Notes: generated from the letters alone by a model not told the origin. A DNA stretch of 64,000 nucleotides from Enterobacter sp. Cy-643 (GCF_011752815.1 NZ_VWWV01000003.1:1-64000); one strand, 5' to 3'; positions 20,715 to 32,435 are shown, numbered from the stretch's first letter. Numbers and translations are program-made.

Positions 20715-21170
20715 TTATGCCTCCCGGCTGCGTGCACACATCATGGTTGCTTCGCAGACAATCTTACCGTCAACGATTGCAACGCCTTTGAAACGCGTCA
20801 AACCACGACGAGTCTTCTCAAAGGTCACTTCCATAATCATCTGATCGCCAGGCACAACAGGGCGCTTAAAGCGCGCTTCATCGATGCCGGCAAAGTAATA
20901 CAGTTCACCCGGCTCAAGTTTACCCACGCTTTTAAACGCAAGAATACCGGTAGCCTGCGCCATCGCTTCCAGGATCAATACGCCCGGGAAAATTGGCTTA
21001 CCAGGGAAGTGGCCCTGGAAAAACGGCTCATTTACAGAGACATTTTTTACTGCGCGCAGAAAACGACCTTCTTCAAAATCCAGCACGCGGTCAACCAGCA
21101 AGAACGGATAACGGTGCGGCAGAAGCTCTAAAATCTCTTCAATGTGCAGAGTATGAGTGTCAGTTGTCAA
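20715..21170 (-). CDS. fabZ: 3-hydroxyacyl-ACP dehydratase FabZ
   Basis: 151-residue hot-dog fold dehydratase of fatty acid synthesis. Catalytic His54 and Glu68 lie in [19 protein letters not shown]. The start is TTG (21170), preceded by AGGAAGAG; it gives exactly the E. coli protein ([14 protein letters not shown]). An in-frame extension to 21254 passes through a hairpin and has no homology. It competes with LpxC for 3-hydroxymyristoyl-ACP in E. coli, so co-transcription with lpx genes is meaningful. Confidence 0.96.
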   Translation of the reverse strand: MTTDTHTLHIEEILELLPHRYPFLLVDRVLDFEEGRFLRAVKNVSVNEPFFQGHFPGKPIFPGVLILEAMAQATGILAFKSVGKLEPGELYYFAGIDEARFKRPVVPGDQMIMEVTFEKTRRGLTRFKGVAIVDGKIVCEATMMCARSREA

Positions 21171-21212
21171 AATACTCTTCCTGTCTAAATATTCTAAATG
21201 ACAATAATAACA

Positions 21213-21246
21213 CGGCCTGCGGCAATCAAAGAATGCCAGCAGGCCG
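21213..21246 (-). terminator. strong stem-loop between lpxD and fabZ
   Basis: Inverted repeat CGGCCTGCGGCA / TGCC(A)GCAGGCCG: about 12 paired bases with one bulge and a 9-base loop. On the transcribed (minus) strand it is followed by TGTTATTATTGT, so it looks like a leaky terminator or an RNA processing/stability site. The 148-base gap 21171-21318 otherwise holds only the fabZ SD. Confidence 0.55.
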
Positions 21247-21318
21247 CAAATCAAAAAGCGCGGCTTATGCTCCAGCCCTAATGGCCGGAAACACGGCAGC
21301 GCAGGGAGCAGGCGACGA

Positions 21319-22344
21319 TCAGTCTTGTTGATTGACCTTACGTTCGATGGCTTTTAAGCGTTTGCTCATCTCATCGATGTTCATCACCAGCGCGGCGGTT
21401 TTACGCCACGCTTTGTTCGGCTGGAGCGGGATACCCGAGGAGTAAACCCCTGGTTCGGTGATCGGACGCATCACCATTCCCATTCCTGTCACGGTCACCT
21501 TGTCACAGATTTCCATATGGCCGTTGATTACGCTGGCACCACCAATCATGCAGTAGCGGCCAATTTTCAGGCTACCTGCCATGATAACGCCACCCGCAAC
21601 CGCAGTATTGTCGCCAATCACAACGTTATGTGCAATCTGACACTGGTTATCAATGATAACACCATTGCCGATGATCGTGTCATCGAGGGCGCCGCGATCG
21701 ATTGTCGTACAGGCGCCAATTTCAACGCGATCGCCAATAATCACCCGGCCTAGCTGAGGAATTTTCACCCAGTTACCGCGATCGTTAGCGTAGCCAAAAC
21801 CGTCTGAACCTATCACCGTGCTGGACTGAATCAGGCACTGAGCACCGATTTCGACGTTGTGATAAATGGAGACATTGGCCCATAAACGGCTACCCGCGCC
21901 GATTTTGGTATCTTTGCCGACGAAACAGCCAGCGCCGATCACGACGTTATCACCCAGCTCAACGCCAGATTCGATAACGGCATTTGCGCCGACAGAAACA
22001 TTTTGGCCAAGCCTCGCCGTAGCATCAATAACTGCGCCTGGCGCAATATTGCTTGCAGGCTGAGGCGTGGTATCAAGAATTTGAGCCATACGCGCATAGG
22101 TCAGGTAGGGATTCTTCACTACCAGTGCAGCGCTCTTAGCGTAAGGAAGGTCGGCTTCGGTCATCACGACGGCAGAAGCCTGGCAGACAGCCAGCTGTTC
22201 ACGATAGCGAGGGTTAACCATGAACGTAATGTGGCCAGACTGGGCAGTTTGCATAGATGCGACGCCGGTGATGACGATATCGCCATCACCGTGCAATTCT
22301 GCATCCAACTGCTGGGCTAATTCAGCCAGTCGAATTGAAGACAT
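21319..22344 (-). CDS. lpxD: UDP-3-O-(3-hydroxymyristoyl)glucosamine N-acyltransferase
   Basis: 341-residue trimeric acyltransferase, the third step of lipid A synthesis. The N-terminal uridine-binding domain covers about 1-100, the hexapeptide beta-helix about 100-310, and a C-terminal helix ends [14 protein letters not shown]. Catalytic His239 is at the E. coli position. It starts 3 bases after the skp stop. Confidence 0.97.
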   Translation of the reverse strand: MSSIRLAELAQQLDAELHGDGDIVITGVASMQTAQSGHITFMVNPRYREQLAVCQASAVVMTEADLPYAKSAALVVKNPYLTYARMAQILDTTPQPASNIAPGAVIDATARLGQNVSVGANAVIESGVELGDNVVIGAGCFVGKDTKIGAGSRLWANVSIYHNVEIGAQCLIQSSTVIGSDGFGYANDRGNWVKIPQLGRVIIGDRVEIGACTTIDRGALDDTIIGNGVIIDNQCQIAHNVVIGDNTAVAGGVIMAGSLKIGRYCMIGGASVINGHMEICDKVTVTGMGMVMRPITEPGVYSSGIPLQPNKAWRKTAALVMNIDEMSKRLKAIERKVNQQD

Positions 22345-22347
22345 TAC

Positions 22348-22848
22348 TTATTTAACCTGTTTCAGTACGTCTGCAGTGATGTCTTTAACGTCGTTACCTG
22401 CGTAAGCAACGGTGTTTGCATCCAGAACAACATCATAACCTTTATCGTCTGCAACTTTCTTCACAGCGGCCTGGATACGAGTAACCAGTTTGCTGCGCTC
22501 TTCGTTGGAACGACGGTTACGATCCTGCTCAAAAGCCTGTGCTTTTTCGGAGAACGACTGGCGCTGAGCCATGACGTCTTTTTCCATTTTGCTGCGATCT
22601 GAAGCTTTCATGGTTGAACCATCGCGCTGCAGGCGCTGCATTTTGGATTGCAGATCGTTTTCCATACCCTGCAGTTCGCTGGCGCGGCCTTTGAACTCAT
22701 TTTCCAGGGTTTTAGAAACACCGGTGTTTTGTGCGACCTGTTGGAACAGGTTGCCCATGTTAACTACTGCGATGCTGGAGGCAGCCTGAGCGCCGGCTGA
22801 AGCAACCATAGCAATCCCGAGACCTGCGGCAACTAACCACTTTTTCAC
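22348..22848 (-). CDS. skp: periplasmic chaperone Skp (OmpH)
   Basis: 166-residue periplasmic chaperone that holds unfolded outer-membrane proteins for BamA; a trimer with coiled-coil arms in the known structure. The signal peptide [22 protein letters not shown] is followed by the mature part. The start is GTG at 22848, preceded by AAGGAG, as in E. coli; the in-frame extension to 22902 is not supported. It is a few residues longer than E. coli Skp (161). Confidence 0.95.
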   Translation of the reverse strand: MKKWLVAAGLGIAMVASAGAQAASSIAVVNMGNLFQQVAQNTGVSKTLENEFKGRASELQGMENDLQSKMQRLQRDGSTMKASDRSKMEKDVMAQRQSFSEKAQAFEQDRNRRSNEERSKLVTRIQAAVKKVADDKGYDVVLDANTVAYAGNDVKDITADVLKQVK

Positions 22849-22971
22849 TATAAACTCCTTACCATCCCATAGGCGTCCGAAGACACTGTTTTTTGCGAGC
22901 ACCTGCCTGCTGACTAAATGGCTAACAGGTGCAGCGCCTCACTGCTGTTGCGTTCCATCGCGCAGAACTAA

Positions 22972-25377
22972 TTACCAGGTTTTACCAATGTTAAACTGGA
23001 ACTGTTCTGCCTTGTCTCCATCATATTTCTTATACGGCTGCGCATAAGAGAAGACCAGCGGCCCCAGAGGCGACATCCACTGCAGCGCAATACCTGCAGA
23101 CATACGGATGTTACTTGGCGTGCTGTAATCAGGTATACCTGCCGCTCTGGTCGCGTCGGTGTTCTCCCATTTGGTATCCCAAACGGTACCTGCATCGACA
23201 AACAGGGAAGTACGAACAGAGTTTGCGTACTTCTCACTCAGGAACGGCGTCGGGGTAATCAGCTCAAGACTGGCCACACCCATGGCGTTACCGCCCACCG
23301 CATCGTTAGAGTTACACACAGTGCCGGTGCCACAGTTACGCTGGTTCGGGCCGTAATAAGCGGCTTTTGGACCAATGTTGTTTGACTGGAAACCACGCAC
23401 GGTGCTGGAACCACCGGCATAGAAGTTCTCGTAGAACGGCAGTTCTTTACCACCCAGACCATCGCCGTAACCCCAACGGGTACGACCCAGCACAACCCAT
23501 GTATGATCGTCATTGATCGGGAAGTAACTCGCCGTATCTAAAGTCACTTTGTAGAACTCGTTATCGGAACCCGGAACGGTGACTTTACCATTCAGGTTGA
23601 CGCGAGAACCATCCGTCGGGAAGTAACCGCGGTCAAGGTTGTTGTATGTCCAACCATAGTTCAGAGTGAAGTCATCTGCAGAGAAACTGTTGTCGTTGGC
23701 ATTCATAGTTGGGTGCTGACCCACAGAATCCAGGTAGCGCCACATAGCTATCTGCGGCTGCATATTCGACAAATCGTTGTGCACATAACCCAAACCGAGA
23801 CGCAGCGTGTTGTATTCGTTCACCGGGAAGCCCAGAGTCGTATCTACGCCGTAGCTCTTGTTGGTGTAGTCAGAGAGGTCCGCGTCATCAGCTTTAAAGT
23901 CGTTGAAGAAGATACGACCGCCAAGGCTAACGCCATCAACCGTAAAGTACGGATCGGTCGCTGACAGTTCCGCGTAGGTCTGGTAATCATTTTTCGTTCC
24001 GCTGATACCTACCGAGTACCCCGTACCCAGCCAGTTATCCTGCTGAACACCGACCTGGAAGCTCACACCGCTTTCGGTACCGTAGCCCACACCGAAGTTG
24101 AAGCTACCGGTGTTGCGCTCTTTAACTTTATAGACAACGTCAACCTGATCCGGGCTGCCGGATACGCGCTGAGTGTCCACGTCGACGGTCTCGAAGTAAC
24201 CCAGACGGTTCAAACGTTCTTTACCGGCATCAACGAGGTTGCTGCCCAGCCAGGCCCCTTCCATCTGGCGCATTTCTCGACGCAGGACGGAATCTTTACT
24301 GGTGTCGTTACCCTCGAAGCGGATCTTACGCACGTAGTAACGGTTACCGGAGTCGACATTCACGTGCAGCTTAACGGTTTTGTCAGCGTCATTAATTTCT
24401 GGTTGAGTCTGTACGCGCGGATAGGCGTAGCCATAGCGACCCAGCAGTTTCTTAATGTCGTCTTCCATTTTGGTGACTTTGGTGCCGTTATACAGCTCAC
24501 CCGGCTGCATCTTGGTCAGGCTTTCGATTTCCGCAGAATGCCCGGCCAGATTGCCTTTCACATCCACGCCAGCGATCTTGTACTGCTCGCCTTCGGTGAT
24601 GTTGATAGTCACATAAATGCTTTTCTTATCCGGCGTCAGGCTAACCTGCGTAGAATCAATATTGAAACGCGCATAGCCGCGATCCAGATAGTAGCTACGG
24701 AGGGTTTCAAGGTCACCCGCCAGCTTTTGCTTCTGATATTTACGATCGCCGACAACGTTCCACCACGGCACTTCATCGCGCAGCTGGAAACGGGAGATCA
24801 GCTCATCCGTGGTAAACGCGTGGTTGCCGACGATGTTGATCTGCTGAATTTTTGCCGAGACGCCTTCCTGGAACACCAGTTTCAGGTCAACACGGTTACG
24901 CGGCAGTGGCGTGACCACTGCTTTGACGCTGGCGCTGTATTTCCCGACGCTGTAGTAGAAATCTTCCAGCCCTTTCTCGATGTCGCCAAGAGTCGTACGG
25001 TCGAGGGATTCCCCCACGCGCACGCCGGACGCTTCAAGGTTCTGCTTGAGCATGTCATCTTTCACCGACTTGTTGCCGGAGAAGGTGATGCTGGCAATGG
25101 TTGGACGCTCTTTGACCTGCACGAGCAGCGTATTACCATCACGCAGGACTCGCACATCTTCAAAGTTGCCGGTGGCAAACAGTGAGCGGATGGTATTGCT
25201 GATATCCTCGTCAGAAACGGTGTCGCCTACGCGCACCGGCATACTGAGGAGGGCCGCACCGACGGCGACTCGCTGCAGGCCTTCGAAATGAATGTCTTTC
25301 ACCACGAACCCGTCTGCACCGTATACGGTGGCGCTGCTAAACAGCAGCGTCGCTATGAGGAGCTTTTTCATCGCCAT
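22972..25377 (-). CDS. bamA: outer-membrane protein assembly factor BamA
   Basis: 801-residue central subunit of the BAM complex. The signal peptide (about 1-20) ends VYGA, and five POTRA domains cover about 21-420. The 16-strand barrel includes the lid-loop motif VRGF in GSSTVRGFQ. The C-terminal sequence ends in Trp, as expected for an OMP. Extracellular loop 6 has a Cys pair (Cys682, Cys688) spaced six apart, shorter than in E. coli. The gap to skp (22849-22971) shows no terminator. MetAla-Met at the N terminus leaves two possible ATGs (25377 or 25371). Confidence 0.97.
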   Translation of the reverse strand: MAMKKLLIATLLFSSATVYGADGFVVKDIHFEGLQRVAVGAALLSMPVRVGDTVSDEDISNTIRSLFATGNFEDVRVLRDGNTLLVQVKERPTIASITFSGNKSVKDDMLKQNLEASGVRVGESLDRTTLGDIEKGLEDFYYSVGKYSASVKAVVTPLPRNRVDLKLVFQEGVSAKIQQINIVGNHAFTTDELISRFQLRDEVPWWNVVGDRKYQKQKLAGDLETLRSYYLDRGYARFNIDSTQVSLTPDKKSIYVTINITEGEQYKIAGVDVKGNLAGHSAEIESLTKMQPGELYNGTKVTKMEDDIKKLLGRYGYAYPRVQTQPEINDADKTVKLHVNVDSGNRYYVRKIRFEGNDTSKDSVLRREMRQMEGAWLGSNLVDAGKERLNRLGYFETVDVDTQRVSGSPDQVDVVYKVKERNTGSFNFGVGYGTESGVSFQVGVQQDNWLGTGYSVGISGTKNDYQTYAELSATDPYFTVDGVSLGGRIFFNDFKADDADLSDYTNKSYGVDTTLGFPVNEYNTLRLGLGYVHNDLSNMQPQIAMWRYLDSVGQHPTMNANDNSFSADDFTLNYGWTYNNLDRGYFPTDGSRVNLNGKVTVPGSDNEFYKVTLDTASYFPINDDHTWVVLGRTRWGYGDGLGGKELPFYENFYAGGSSTVRGFQSNNIGPKAAYYGPNQRNCGTGTVCNSNDAVGGNAMGVASLELITPTPFLSEKYANSVRTSLFVDAGTVWDTKWENTDATRAAGIPDYSTPSNIRMSAGIALQWMSPLGPLVFSYAQPYKKYDGDKAEQFQFNIGKTW

Positions 25378-25410
25378 CGTTGTTATGCGTTCTTCCTAAC
25401 CTAATTCTCT

Positions 25411-26763
25411 CTATAAACGAGAGAAATCATTGAAAAGTGCAAGCCCCATTAATAGCACCAGCAAAATAGAGCCAATGCGATAACTGAAGTCCTGAACTCG
25501 CTCGGAAACCGGAGTGCCTTTCAGTTTCTCAACCGCCAAAAAGAGCAGGTGTCCACCGTCCAGGACGGGAAGTGGAAACAGGTTAATGATCCCTAAGTTG
25601 ACGCTGATAAGCGCCAGGAACATCAGGAAGTAAATTAACCCATATTCCGCCGACATACCTGCCCCTTGAGCTATGGAGATTGGCCCACTGAGGTTGTTCA
25701 GTTTTACATCACCGGTTATTAATTTCCCCAGCATGTTGACCGTCAGCTTCATCAGTTGCCAGGTTTTTTCCGTGGCTTCTGCTACAGCGGTAAACGGCCC
25801 ATACTGACGCACTGTTTTGTACTCGTCGGGCAGCGGGATAATTTTAGGTACTACCCCTGCAAACCCTTCAGCCTTCGCTTTACCCGGTTTTGTATCCGGT
25901 ATCAGCGTCAAAGACAAGGGGCTCCCCTGTCTTTCAATCTCTACGGCTAGCGGCTGTCCTGGATTGTCACGCACCAGGTTAACAAACTCACTCCATTGAA
26001 GGAGTGGCTGACCGTTGACTTTAACGATCCTGTCCCCCGCTTGCAAACCTGCCTTATTGGCCGCGGACTTCGGCTGAACTTCGTCCAGCACGTTTTCAAT
26101 CTGCGGACCACGTGGCCTGAATCCAAGTGATACGACCGGATCCTGCTTATCTGGCTCAAACTGCCAATGGCTTAGATCGAGGGTCACATCACGCGTTTGA
26201 TTCGTGCCAAACGGCGCATAAGAAACTCTCGCACTCGCATCACCAATCTTGCCGATTAAAGCTAAACGAACAGCATCCCAATCAGGCGTTTCGATGCCAT
26301 CTATCGCTTTTAGTTCCATGCCGGCGCTAATTTGTGCTTCCGCCGCGATAGAGTTGGGGGTTATTTCACCGATGACTGGACGCAGGCTGGGAATGCCAAT
26401 GATAAACACCAGCCAATAGGCAAAGATAGCGAAGATGAAGTTTGCGATTGGACCAGCGGCGATAATAGCCGCTCGCTGAGAAACCGTTTTATTGTTAAAC
26501 GCTGCGTGACGCATTTCCGGCAGCACCGGTTCAACGCGTTCATCGAGCATCTTAACGTAGCCACCCAGTGGGATCAGCGCGATAACAAATTCGGTTCCCT
26601 GGCGGTCAGTACGACGCCAAAGCGCCTTACCAAACCCGATAGAAAAGCGTTCCACACGAACGCCACAGCGGCGAGCAACCCAAAAATGGCCGAACTCGTG
26701 CACGGTGATTAAAACACCCAGTGCAACGATAAACGCAGCCAAATTCCAGAGTATGCTCAACAT
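25411..26763 (-). CDS. rseP: site-2 protease RseP
   Basis: 450-residue inner-membrane zinc metalloprotease that cuts RseA (releasing sigma-E) and remnant signal peptides. The HEFGH motif gives His22, Glu23 and His26; the third ligand is Asp402 in the LDGGH motif. Two tandem PDZ domains lie between about 115 and 310. Four membrane segments are expected. The length equals E. coli RseP. It is 11 bases downstream of cdsA. Confidence 0.97.
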   Translation of the reverse strand: MLSILWNLAAFIVALGVLITVHEFGHFWVARRCGVRVERFSIGFGKALWRRTDRQGTEFVIALIPLGGYVKMLDERVEPVLPEMRHAAFNNKTVSQRAAIIAAGPIANFIFAIFAYWLVFIIGIPSLRPVIGEITPNSIAAEAQISAGMELKAIDGIETPDWDAVRLALIGKIGDASARVSYAPFGTNQTRDVTLDLSHWQFEPDKQDPVVSLGFRPRGPQIENVLDEVQPKSAANKAGLQAGDRIVKVNGQPLLQWSEFVNLVRDNPGQPLAVEIERQGSPLSLTLIPDTKPGKAKAEGFAGVVPKIIPLPDEYKTVRQYGPFTAVAEATEKTWQLMKLTVNMLGKLITGDVKLNNLSGPISIAQGAGMSAEYGLIYFLMFLALISVNLGIINLFPLPVLDGGHLLFLAVEKLKGTPVSERVQDFSYRIGSILLVLLMGLALFNDFSRL

Positions 26764-26774
26764 AAAACCTTCCG

Positions 26775-27632
26775 TTAAATCGTCCTGAATACCAGAAGCA
26801 GCAGACAGGCAAACACCGGCACTGCCGCTGTCAGGCTGTCAATACGGTCAAGAATACCACCATGTCCCGGGATAAGGTGACCACTATCTTTAATCCCCGC
26901 TTCGCGTTTGAACATACTTTCGGTCAAATCACCTAAAACGGACGCCAGCGCGGCAACAATGGAACAGGTTAGCAGAACAACGGGAGCCACGTTTAAATTC
27001 GCCCACATGCCGAACAGCAGCGAAATAACGGCTGAAGTCGCAAGGCCACCAATAAACCCTTGCCAGGTCTTGCCAGGAGAAACCTTTGGCGCAAGTTTAT
27101 GTTTGCCAAACATTTTCCCGAAGACATAAGCACCGGAGTCTGCACCCCAAACCAGGAACATCACATACAGTAACCAAACAGAGCCGCTGTAATGGTTGAT
27201 ATCATAATGCCAGCTGCGCAGCGCGACCATGCCCCAGAAGAAGGGAATAATGGTTAGCAGGCCAAAGACCAGGCGAAGCGATTTGGAATTACGCCACAGC
27301 GCCGCAGAGGCCGGATAGAACAGTACCAGCAACAGTGCCGCCACCCACCATACTAGTGATGCCCAAAGCGAGAACTCGATTATCGGCAAATGCACCGAAT
27401 GCCGATACTCTGGCAGAGAAATCAGCATGACCGCAAGCAACAGACCACATAGCACCGCCAGCCACACACGCTGTGAACGCGCAACGAAACCGGCGAACTG
27501 CCCCCATTCCCATGCAGCCAGCATACAAATCACCAGCGTAGCAATCGCAAATCCTACTGGCGGAAGCCAAAACAGCGCCGCGATTACAACGGGAATCATA
27601 ATAAACGCGGAAATCAGGCGATACTTCAGCAA
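26775..27632 (-). CDS. cdsA: phosphatidate cytidylyltransferase
   Basis: 285-residue polytopic inner-membrane enzyme that makes CDP-diacylglycerol, precursor of all phospholipids. The family signature is visible near the C terminus: SxxKR.ai.[18 protein letters not shown]. The start is TTG at 27632 (protein begins LKYRLISAF after Met), with GGGGGT upstream. The closest ATG (Met16) would remove part of the first membrane helix. It lies 18 bases after uppS. Confidence 0.95.
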   Translation of the reverse strand: MLKYRLISAFIMIPVVIAALFWLPPVGFAIATLVICMLAAWEWGQFAGFVARSQRVWLAVLCGLLLAVMLISLPEYRHSVHLPIIEFSLWASLVWWVAALLLVLFYPASAALWRNSKSLRLVFGLLTIIPFFWGMVALRSWHYDINHYSGSVWLLYVMFLVWGADSGAYVFGKMFGKHKLAPKVSPGKTWQGFIGGLATSAVISLLFGMWANLNVAPVVLLTCSIVAALASVLGDLTESMFKREAGIKDSGHLIPGHGGILDRIDSLTAAVPVFACLLLLVFRTI

Positions 27633-27650
27633 AAGTGACCCCCAACAGGC

Positions 27651-28403
27651 TTATTCACCACCAGGTGCTGTGCCACCAAAACGACGCTCTCGGTTTGCAA
27701 AAGCATTTAGCGCACCTTCAAAGTCTTGTTCATCGAAATCAGGCCAAAGAACATCGGTAAAATAAAGTTCCGCATAGGCAATTTGCCAGATGAGAAAGTT
27801 ACTGATGCGATGCTCTCCTCCTGTCCTAATTACTAAATCTACAGGGGCCAGTTCATGCATGCAGATCTGCTGACCGAGCAGTTCTTCATCTATCTGATCC
27901 GGGCGCAATGAGCCTTCCTGCACCTGCGACGCTAGCTGTCGCACTCCCTGAATGATATCCCAACGCCCGCCATAATTCGCAGCGATATTGAGCGTCAGCC
28001 CAGTATTCTGACTGGTTAGTGCTTCCGCTTTTTTGATTCTTTCTTGCAGGCGGAGGTTAAATCGGCTGGTATCGCCGATGATGCGTAAGCGAACATTATG
28101 ACGATGCAGGCTTTTCACCTCACTGTCTAATGCCCAGACGAACAGCTCCATCAGCGCGGTCACTTCCTGAGCAGGGCGGTTCCAGTTCTCGCTGCTAAAG
28201 GCGTAAAGCGTCAGCGCATCAATACCGCTATTCGCTGCAAAAGTCACAGCGCGGCGAACCGATTTTGCTCCGGCTTTATGACCGAAAACCCTCATTTTGC
28301 CCTGACGCTTAGCCCATCGGCCGTTACCATCCATAATGATGGCAACATGGCGTGCGCCATGCGGGGTTAAGGATTCGCTTAATTGTTGATTAGCAGACAA
28401 CAT
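27651..28403 (-). CDS. uppS: undecaprenyl diphosphate synthase
   Basis: 250-residue cis-prenyltransferase (IspU) that makes the C55 lipid carrier for peptidoglycan and O-antigen. The motif HVAIIMDGNGRWAKR carries catalytic Asp25, and the C-terminal RTGGEHRISNFLIWQ and DVLWPDF runs are present. ATG at 28403 is chosen to match E. coli. The in-frame extension to 28496 reads through a terminator stem. The SD is modest. Confidence 0.95.
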   Translation of the reverse strand: MLSANQQLSESLTPHGARHVAIIMDGNGRWAKRQGKMRVFGHKAGAKSVRRAVTFAANSGIDALTLYAFSSENWNRPAQEVTALMELFVWALDSEVKSLHRHNVRLRIIGDTSRFNLRLQERIKKAEALTSQNTGLTLNIAANYGGRWDIIQGVRQLASQVQEGSLRPDQIDEELLGQQICMHELAPVDLVIRTGGEHRISNFLIWQIAYAELYFTDVLWPDFDEQDFEGALNAFANRERRFGGTAPGGE

Positions 28404-28466
28404 AACGCGTAATGATTCCCTGAAAAAAATTAAGCGGTACTCAGGAATATTGAAGCCTGGTGCATA

Positions 28467-28492
28467 AAAAAGCCGTGTTGTGACACGGCTTT
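28467..28492 (-). terminator. intrinsic terminator between dxr and uppS
   Basis: On the minus strand AAAGCCGTGT / ACACGGCTTT with loop CACA, followed by TTTTTTATGC. It lies 64 bases before the uppS start and 97 bases after dxr. uppS must therefore be read partly by read-through or from a promoter between. No clear promoter was picked. Confidence 0.8.
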
Positions 28493-28589
28493 CCACCTAA
28501 CGCTCAGTCACATCTGGCGATTAAGTGGCGCAGACTATATCACTGAAGCACAAAGCGAACAAATGGCGACACTTCAGCCGGATGAATTA

Positions 28590-29789
28590 TCACCGGCTTG
28601 CGAGGTGCATCACTTGTTTTCTGGCGATTTCACGAGCAACAGCATCCACACGAAGCACTTCGTCCACACTTTGTGGTTCAGTTAAATTCATTTCATCCAG
28701 CACGCTGCGGTTTAGCGCTGCAATGTCGGTAAACCTGACTCGCTGATTCAGGAAAGCCTCTACGACCACTTCGTTCGCCGCATTTAGCGCGGTTGTCGCC
28801 GCCTGCCCTTTCGCGCTCGCATCAATAGCCAGCTTAAGGCACGGGTAACGCTCGAAGTCAGGTTCCATGAAGGTAAGCGAACCCATTTTGCAGAAATCGA
28901 GCGGCGTCACACCGGACTCAACGCGCGAAGGGTAAGCCATCGCATGGGCTATAGGTGTGCGCATATCAGGCTCCCCAAGCTGAGCCAGTACGCTGCCATC
29001 ACGGTAGCGGACCATCGAATGAATGACCGACTGGGGATGAATTAGCACTTCCATTTGTGCAGCGGAAGCGTTGAACAGCCAACGGGCTTCAATGTATTCG
29101 AGACCTTTGTTCATCATGGTGGCAGAGTCAACGGAAATCTTACGCCCCATCGACCAGTTCGGGTGGCTGCAAGCCTGATCCGGCGTCATCGCCGCCAGGT
29201 CCGCATAAGCCGTTTCACGAAACGGGCCACCCGATCCGGTAAGGATAATGGACGATACGCCATTATCTTCGAGGCTAGCGTATCCCAGGTTACGCTGGAT
29301 TGTTTCCGGCATACTCTGAAAAATGGCGTTATGTTCGCTGTCGATAGGCAACAACTGCGCTTTACTACGTGCAACAGCTTCCATAAACAACCGGCCGCAG
29401 GTAATCAGCGACTCTTTGTTCGCCAGCAGAACTTGCTTGCCCGCAGAGATAGCAGCAAGCGTCGACGATAGTCCAGCCACACCTACGATAGCGGCCATCA
29501 CCTGATCTACTTCGTTCAGCGCTGCAACTTCGCAAGCCGCCTGCTCACCTGCCATTACCTCAGTTTTGCTCCCCTTCTCTTTCAGGGCACGGCGGACCTC
29601 CGCTGCGGCAGACTCACTGGCCATGACCGCATACTTCGGCGAGAACGCAAGGCACTGCTCCACCATTTTCCCGACATTGCCGCCCGCAACCAGAGCAGTA
29701 ACGGCAAATTTTTCAGGATTATGACGAACAACGCTTAGCGTACTGACGCCAATAGAGCCGGTGGAACCAAGAATAGTGAGCTGCTTCAT
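28590..29789 (-). CDS. dxr: 1-deoxy-D-xylulose 5-phosphate reductoisomerase
   Basis: 399-residue NADPH-dependent enzyme of the MEP isoprenoid pathway, target of fosmidomycin. The dinucleotide-binding motif ILGSTGSIG is at about 6-14. The metal- and substrate-binding residues lie in [11 protein letters not shown] and GSGGPFR. It is in the same pathway as the next gene, uppS, which uses the isoprenoid product. Confidence 0.97.
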   Translation of the reverse strand: MKQLTILGSTGSIGVSTLSVVRHNPEKFAVTALVAGGNVGKMVEQCLAFSPKYAVMASESAAAEVRRALKEKGSKTEVMAGEQAACEVAALNEVDQVMAAIVGVAGLSSTLAAISAGKQVLLANKESLITCGRLFMEAVARSKAQLLPIDSEHNAIFQSMPETIQRNLGYASLEDNGVSSIILTGSGGPFRETAYADLAAMTPDQACSHPNWSMGRKISVDSATMMNKGLEYIEARWLFNASAAQMEVLIHPQSVIHSMVRYRDGSVLAQLGEPDMRTPIAHAMAYPSRVESGVTPLDFCKMGSLTFMEPDFERYPCLKLAIDASAKGQAATTALNAANEVVVEAFLNQRVRFTDIAALNRSVLDEMNLTEPQSVDEVLRVDAVAREIARKQVMHLASR

Positions 29790-29884
29790 GAGGTACTCGG
29801 GGTCGTAAAATGAAAGATTTATGGCGCAATAGTTTGCGGCGCGGGACGCCCATTGTCTACGCCTTTACTTGACGTTTTTAGAAA

Positions 29885-29940
29885 GCAAAACGCCGCCCGT
29901 AAACGCTTCGCGGTACGCGAGGGCTTACTGGGCGGCGAAT
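29885..29940 (-). terminator. terminator-like stem after frr
   Basis: Minus strand CGCCGCCC ... GGGCGGCG with a 31-base interior that itself contains TCGCGTACCGCGA, followed by TTTTGCTTTC. It lies in the frr-dxr gap (29790-29958), which holds no gene. Confidence 0.7.
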
Positions 29941-29958
29941 TTTCCACAAAAATGTGGA

Positions 29959-30516
29959 TTAGAACTGCATCAGCTCGGTTTCTTTTTCAGACAGAGCCGC
30001 ATCCACTTTTTTGATGGCAGCATCAGTCAGCTTCTGCACATCGTCCTGAGAACGGCGATCGTCATCTTCGCTGATCTCTTTGTCTTTCAACAGCGCTTTA
30101 ACTTTATCGTTAGCGTCGCGGCGAACGTTACGAACGGCAACGCGTGCGCCTTCAGCTTCACCACGGACCACTTTGATCAGGTCTTTACGACGCTCTTCGG
30201 TCAGCGGAGGCAGTGGAACACGGATATCGGTACCCGCGGAGCTTGGGTTCAGACCAAGGTCAGAAGCCATGATCGCTTTCTCTACCGCCGGGCCCATAGA
30301 ACGATCGAACACGTTGATCTTCAGAGTACGGGTATCTTCAACGGTGACGCTGGCCAGCTGACGCAGCGGCGTTGGCGTGCCGTAGTATTCTACGACAATG
30401 CCGTCCAGCAGGCTTGGAGAAGCGCGGCCGGTACGGATTTTGCTGATTTGGTTTTTAAACGCTTCGACGCATTTATCCATACGCACTTCAGCATCTTTTC
30501 TGATATCGCTAATCAC
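29959..30516 (-). CDS. frr: ribosome recycling factor
   Basis: 185-residue RRF that splits post-termination ribosomes with EF-G. The whole sequence is near identical to E. coli RRF ([19 protein letters not shown] at the start, ELMQF at the end). The start is GTG at 30516, as in E. coli. The upstream gap to pyrH (30517-30653) holds no gene. Confidence 0.98.
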   Translation of the reverse strand: MISDIRKDAEVRMDKCVEAFKNQISKIRTGRASPSLLDGIVVEYYGTPTPLRQLASVTVEDTRTLKINVFDRSMGPAVEKAIMASDLGLNPSSAGTDIRVPLPPLTEERRKDLIKVVRGEAEGARVAVRNVRRDANDKVKALLKDKEISEDDDRRSQDDVQKLTDAAIKKVDAALSEKETELMQF

Positions 30517-30653
30517 GTTACGAATCCTTGAAAACTGGTTTAAGGCAGACCACGCTTATTCTCTGCAGGTGTATGCTGCAGGCTAAGTATAGTCCTGTTT
30601 ATTCCTGGCTGTAGATAAAGCCAAATCTTACCCTGATTACCGGGCAACTGAAA

Positions 30654-31379
30654 TTATTCAGTAATTAAAGTGCCTTCTTTCTCACCCATTACCACACGAC
30701 GCAGCGCGCCCGGCTTGTTCATGTTGAACACACGGATCGGCAGTTTGTGGTCACGAGCAAGAGTGAACGCGGCAAGATCCATCACTTTCAGCTCTTTATC
30801 CAGCACTTCACTGTAAGTCAGTTGATCGTACATGGTAGCTGCAGGATCTTTTGCCGGATCGGCGGTAAACACGCCATCCACTTTAGTGGCTTTCAGTACT
30901 ACGTCTGCTTCGATTTCGATTCCGCGCAGGCAGGCCGCAGAGTCAGTGGTGAAGAACGGGTTACCGGTACCGGCAGACAGGATAACTACGCGGTTAGCGC
31001 GCAGCAGGCTGATCGCTTCTGCCCAGCTGTAGTTATCACAAACGCCATTCAATGGAATAGCGGACATCAGGCGGGCGTTCACATAGGCGCGGTGGAGCGC
31101 ATCGCGCATCGCCAGGCCATTCATCACGGTCGCCAGCATGCCCATGTGGTCGCCCACGACGCGGTTCATACCGGCTTTAGCCAGGCCTGCACCACGGAAT
31201 AAGTTGCCACCGCCGATTACCACCCCAACCTGAATGCCAAGTTCCACCAGCTCTTTAATTTCCTGAGCCATACGGTCCAGAATACTCGCGTCAATACCAA
31301 AGCCTTCTGTGCCTTGCAGAGCTTCGCCGCTCAGTTTGAGCAGAATACGTTTGTAGACGGGTTTTGCATTGGTAGCCAT
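30654..31379 (-). CDS. pyrH: UMP kinase
   Basis: 241-residue hexameric UMP kinase of the amino-acid kinase fold. It makes UDP, is inhibited by UTP and activated by GTP in E. coli. The N-terminal [12 protein letters not shown], the GGGNLFRG loop and the [10 protein letters not shown] motif are present. Near identical to E. coli PyrH. Confidence 0.98.
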   Translation of the reverse strand: MATNAKPVYKRILLKLSGEALQGTEGFGIDASILDRMAQEIKELVELGIQVGVVIGGGNLFRGAGLAKAGMNRVVGDHMGMLATVMNGLAMRDALHRAYVNARLMSAIPLNGVCDNYSWAEAISLLRANRVVILSAGTGNPFFTTDSAACLRGIEIEADVVLKATKVDGVFTADPAKDPAATMYDQLTYSEVLDKELKVMDLAAFTLARDHKLPIRVFNMNKPGALRRVVMGEKEGTLITE

Positions 31380-31490
31380 GTTTCTTTCCTGAGAACAGTC
31401 AACGAATGGGGGATGGTTAATTCTGGCGACATTCTGTCACATTTCAGCCCGCTCGCCTAACGGAGCGCTCTGAAACTGTAAGGCTTGATA

Positions 31491-31523
31491 AAAAGGAACC
31501 GCCGGTTGGCGGTTCCTTTTAAA
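31491..31523 (-). terminator. intrinsic terminator of rpsB-tsf
   Basis: Stem AAAAGGAACCGCC / GGCGGTTCCTTTT with a 4-base loop, T-run on the minus side. It begins 3 bases after the tsf stop. Bases 31380-31490 are the pyrH upstream region with nothing else recognised. Confidence 0.9.
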
Positions 31524-31526
31524 CCA

Positions 31527-32378
31527 TTAAGACTGCTTGGACATGGCAGCAACTTCTGCTGCAAAGTCAGTCTCAACTTTCTCGATACCTTCACCCACTT
31601 CGAAGCGGATGAAGTTAGTTACGTCAGCATTGTGCTCTTTCAGCAGCTGAGCAACAGTTTTGCTTGGGTCCATAACAAACGGCTGGCCCGTCAGAGAAAC
31701 TTCACCGGTGAATTTCTTCATACGGCCTTCAACCATTTTCTCTGCGATTTCTTTTGGCTTACCGGACTGCATCGCGATGTCCAGCTGAACCTGGTACTCT
31801 TTCTCTACAACTTCTGCAGAAACATCTTCAGGCTTAACGAACTCAGGCTTGCTTGCAGCGATGTGCATTGCCAGCTGTTTGACCAGCTCTTCATCAGCAC
31901 CTTTAGCGGCAACCAGAACACCGATACGTGCGCCGTGCTGGTAAGAACCCAGAACTTCGCCTTCCAGGGAAGAAACGCGACGAATGTTGATGTTCTCACC
32001 GATTTTAGCAACCAGTGCAACGCGCTCTTCTTCGAACTGCGCTTTCAGAACTTCAACGTCGGTGATTTTGCCAGCAACTGCTGCATCCAGAACTTTATTA
32101 GCAAACGCCTGGAAACCGCCGTCTTTAGCAACGAAGTCAGTCTGGCAGTTAACTTCCAGAATCACACCGTAATTGCCGTCGATCTTAGTGATGATCACGC
32201 CATCAGCAGCAACGTTGCCTGCTTTTTTAGCCGCTTTGATCGCACCGGATTTACGCATGTTCTCGATTGCCAGCTCGATGTCGCCGTTAGCTTCGGTCAG
32301 CGCTTTTTTACAATCCATCATGCCAGCGCCAGTACGCTCACGCAGCTCTTTTACCAGGGATGCGGTAATTTCAGCCAT
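31527..32378 (-). CDS. tsf: elongation factor Ts
   Basis: 283-residue nucleotide exchange factor for EF-Tu. The N-terminal UBA-like region is followed by the TDFVAKD motif that inserts into EF-Tu. The start at 32378 gives [19 protein letters not shown] and has the SD GAGGA. The extension to 32414 is not supported. It is the second gene of the rpsB-tsf operon. Confidence 0.98.
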   Translation of the reverse strand: MAEITASLVKELRERTGAGMMDCKKALTEANGDIELAIENMRKSGAIKAAKKAGNVAADGVIITKIDGNYGVILEVNCQTDFVAKDGGFQAFANKVLDAAVAGKITDVEVLKAQFEEERVALVAKIGENINIRRVSSLEGEVLGSYQHGARIGVLVAAKGADEELVKQLAMHIAASKPEFVKPEDVSAEVVEKEYQVQLDIAMQSGKPKEIAEKMVEGRMKKFTGEVSLTGQPFVMDPSKTVAQLLKEHNADVTNFIRFEVGEGIEKVETDFAAEVAAMSKQS

Positions 32379-32435
32379 TCTAAAATCCTCGGAGATGTTG
32401 CCTGCCCGGCGCATTGGCCAGACGGGCTTAAAAGT

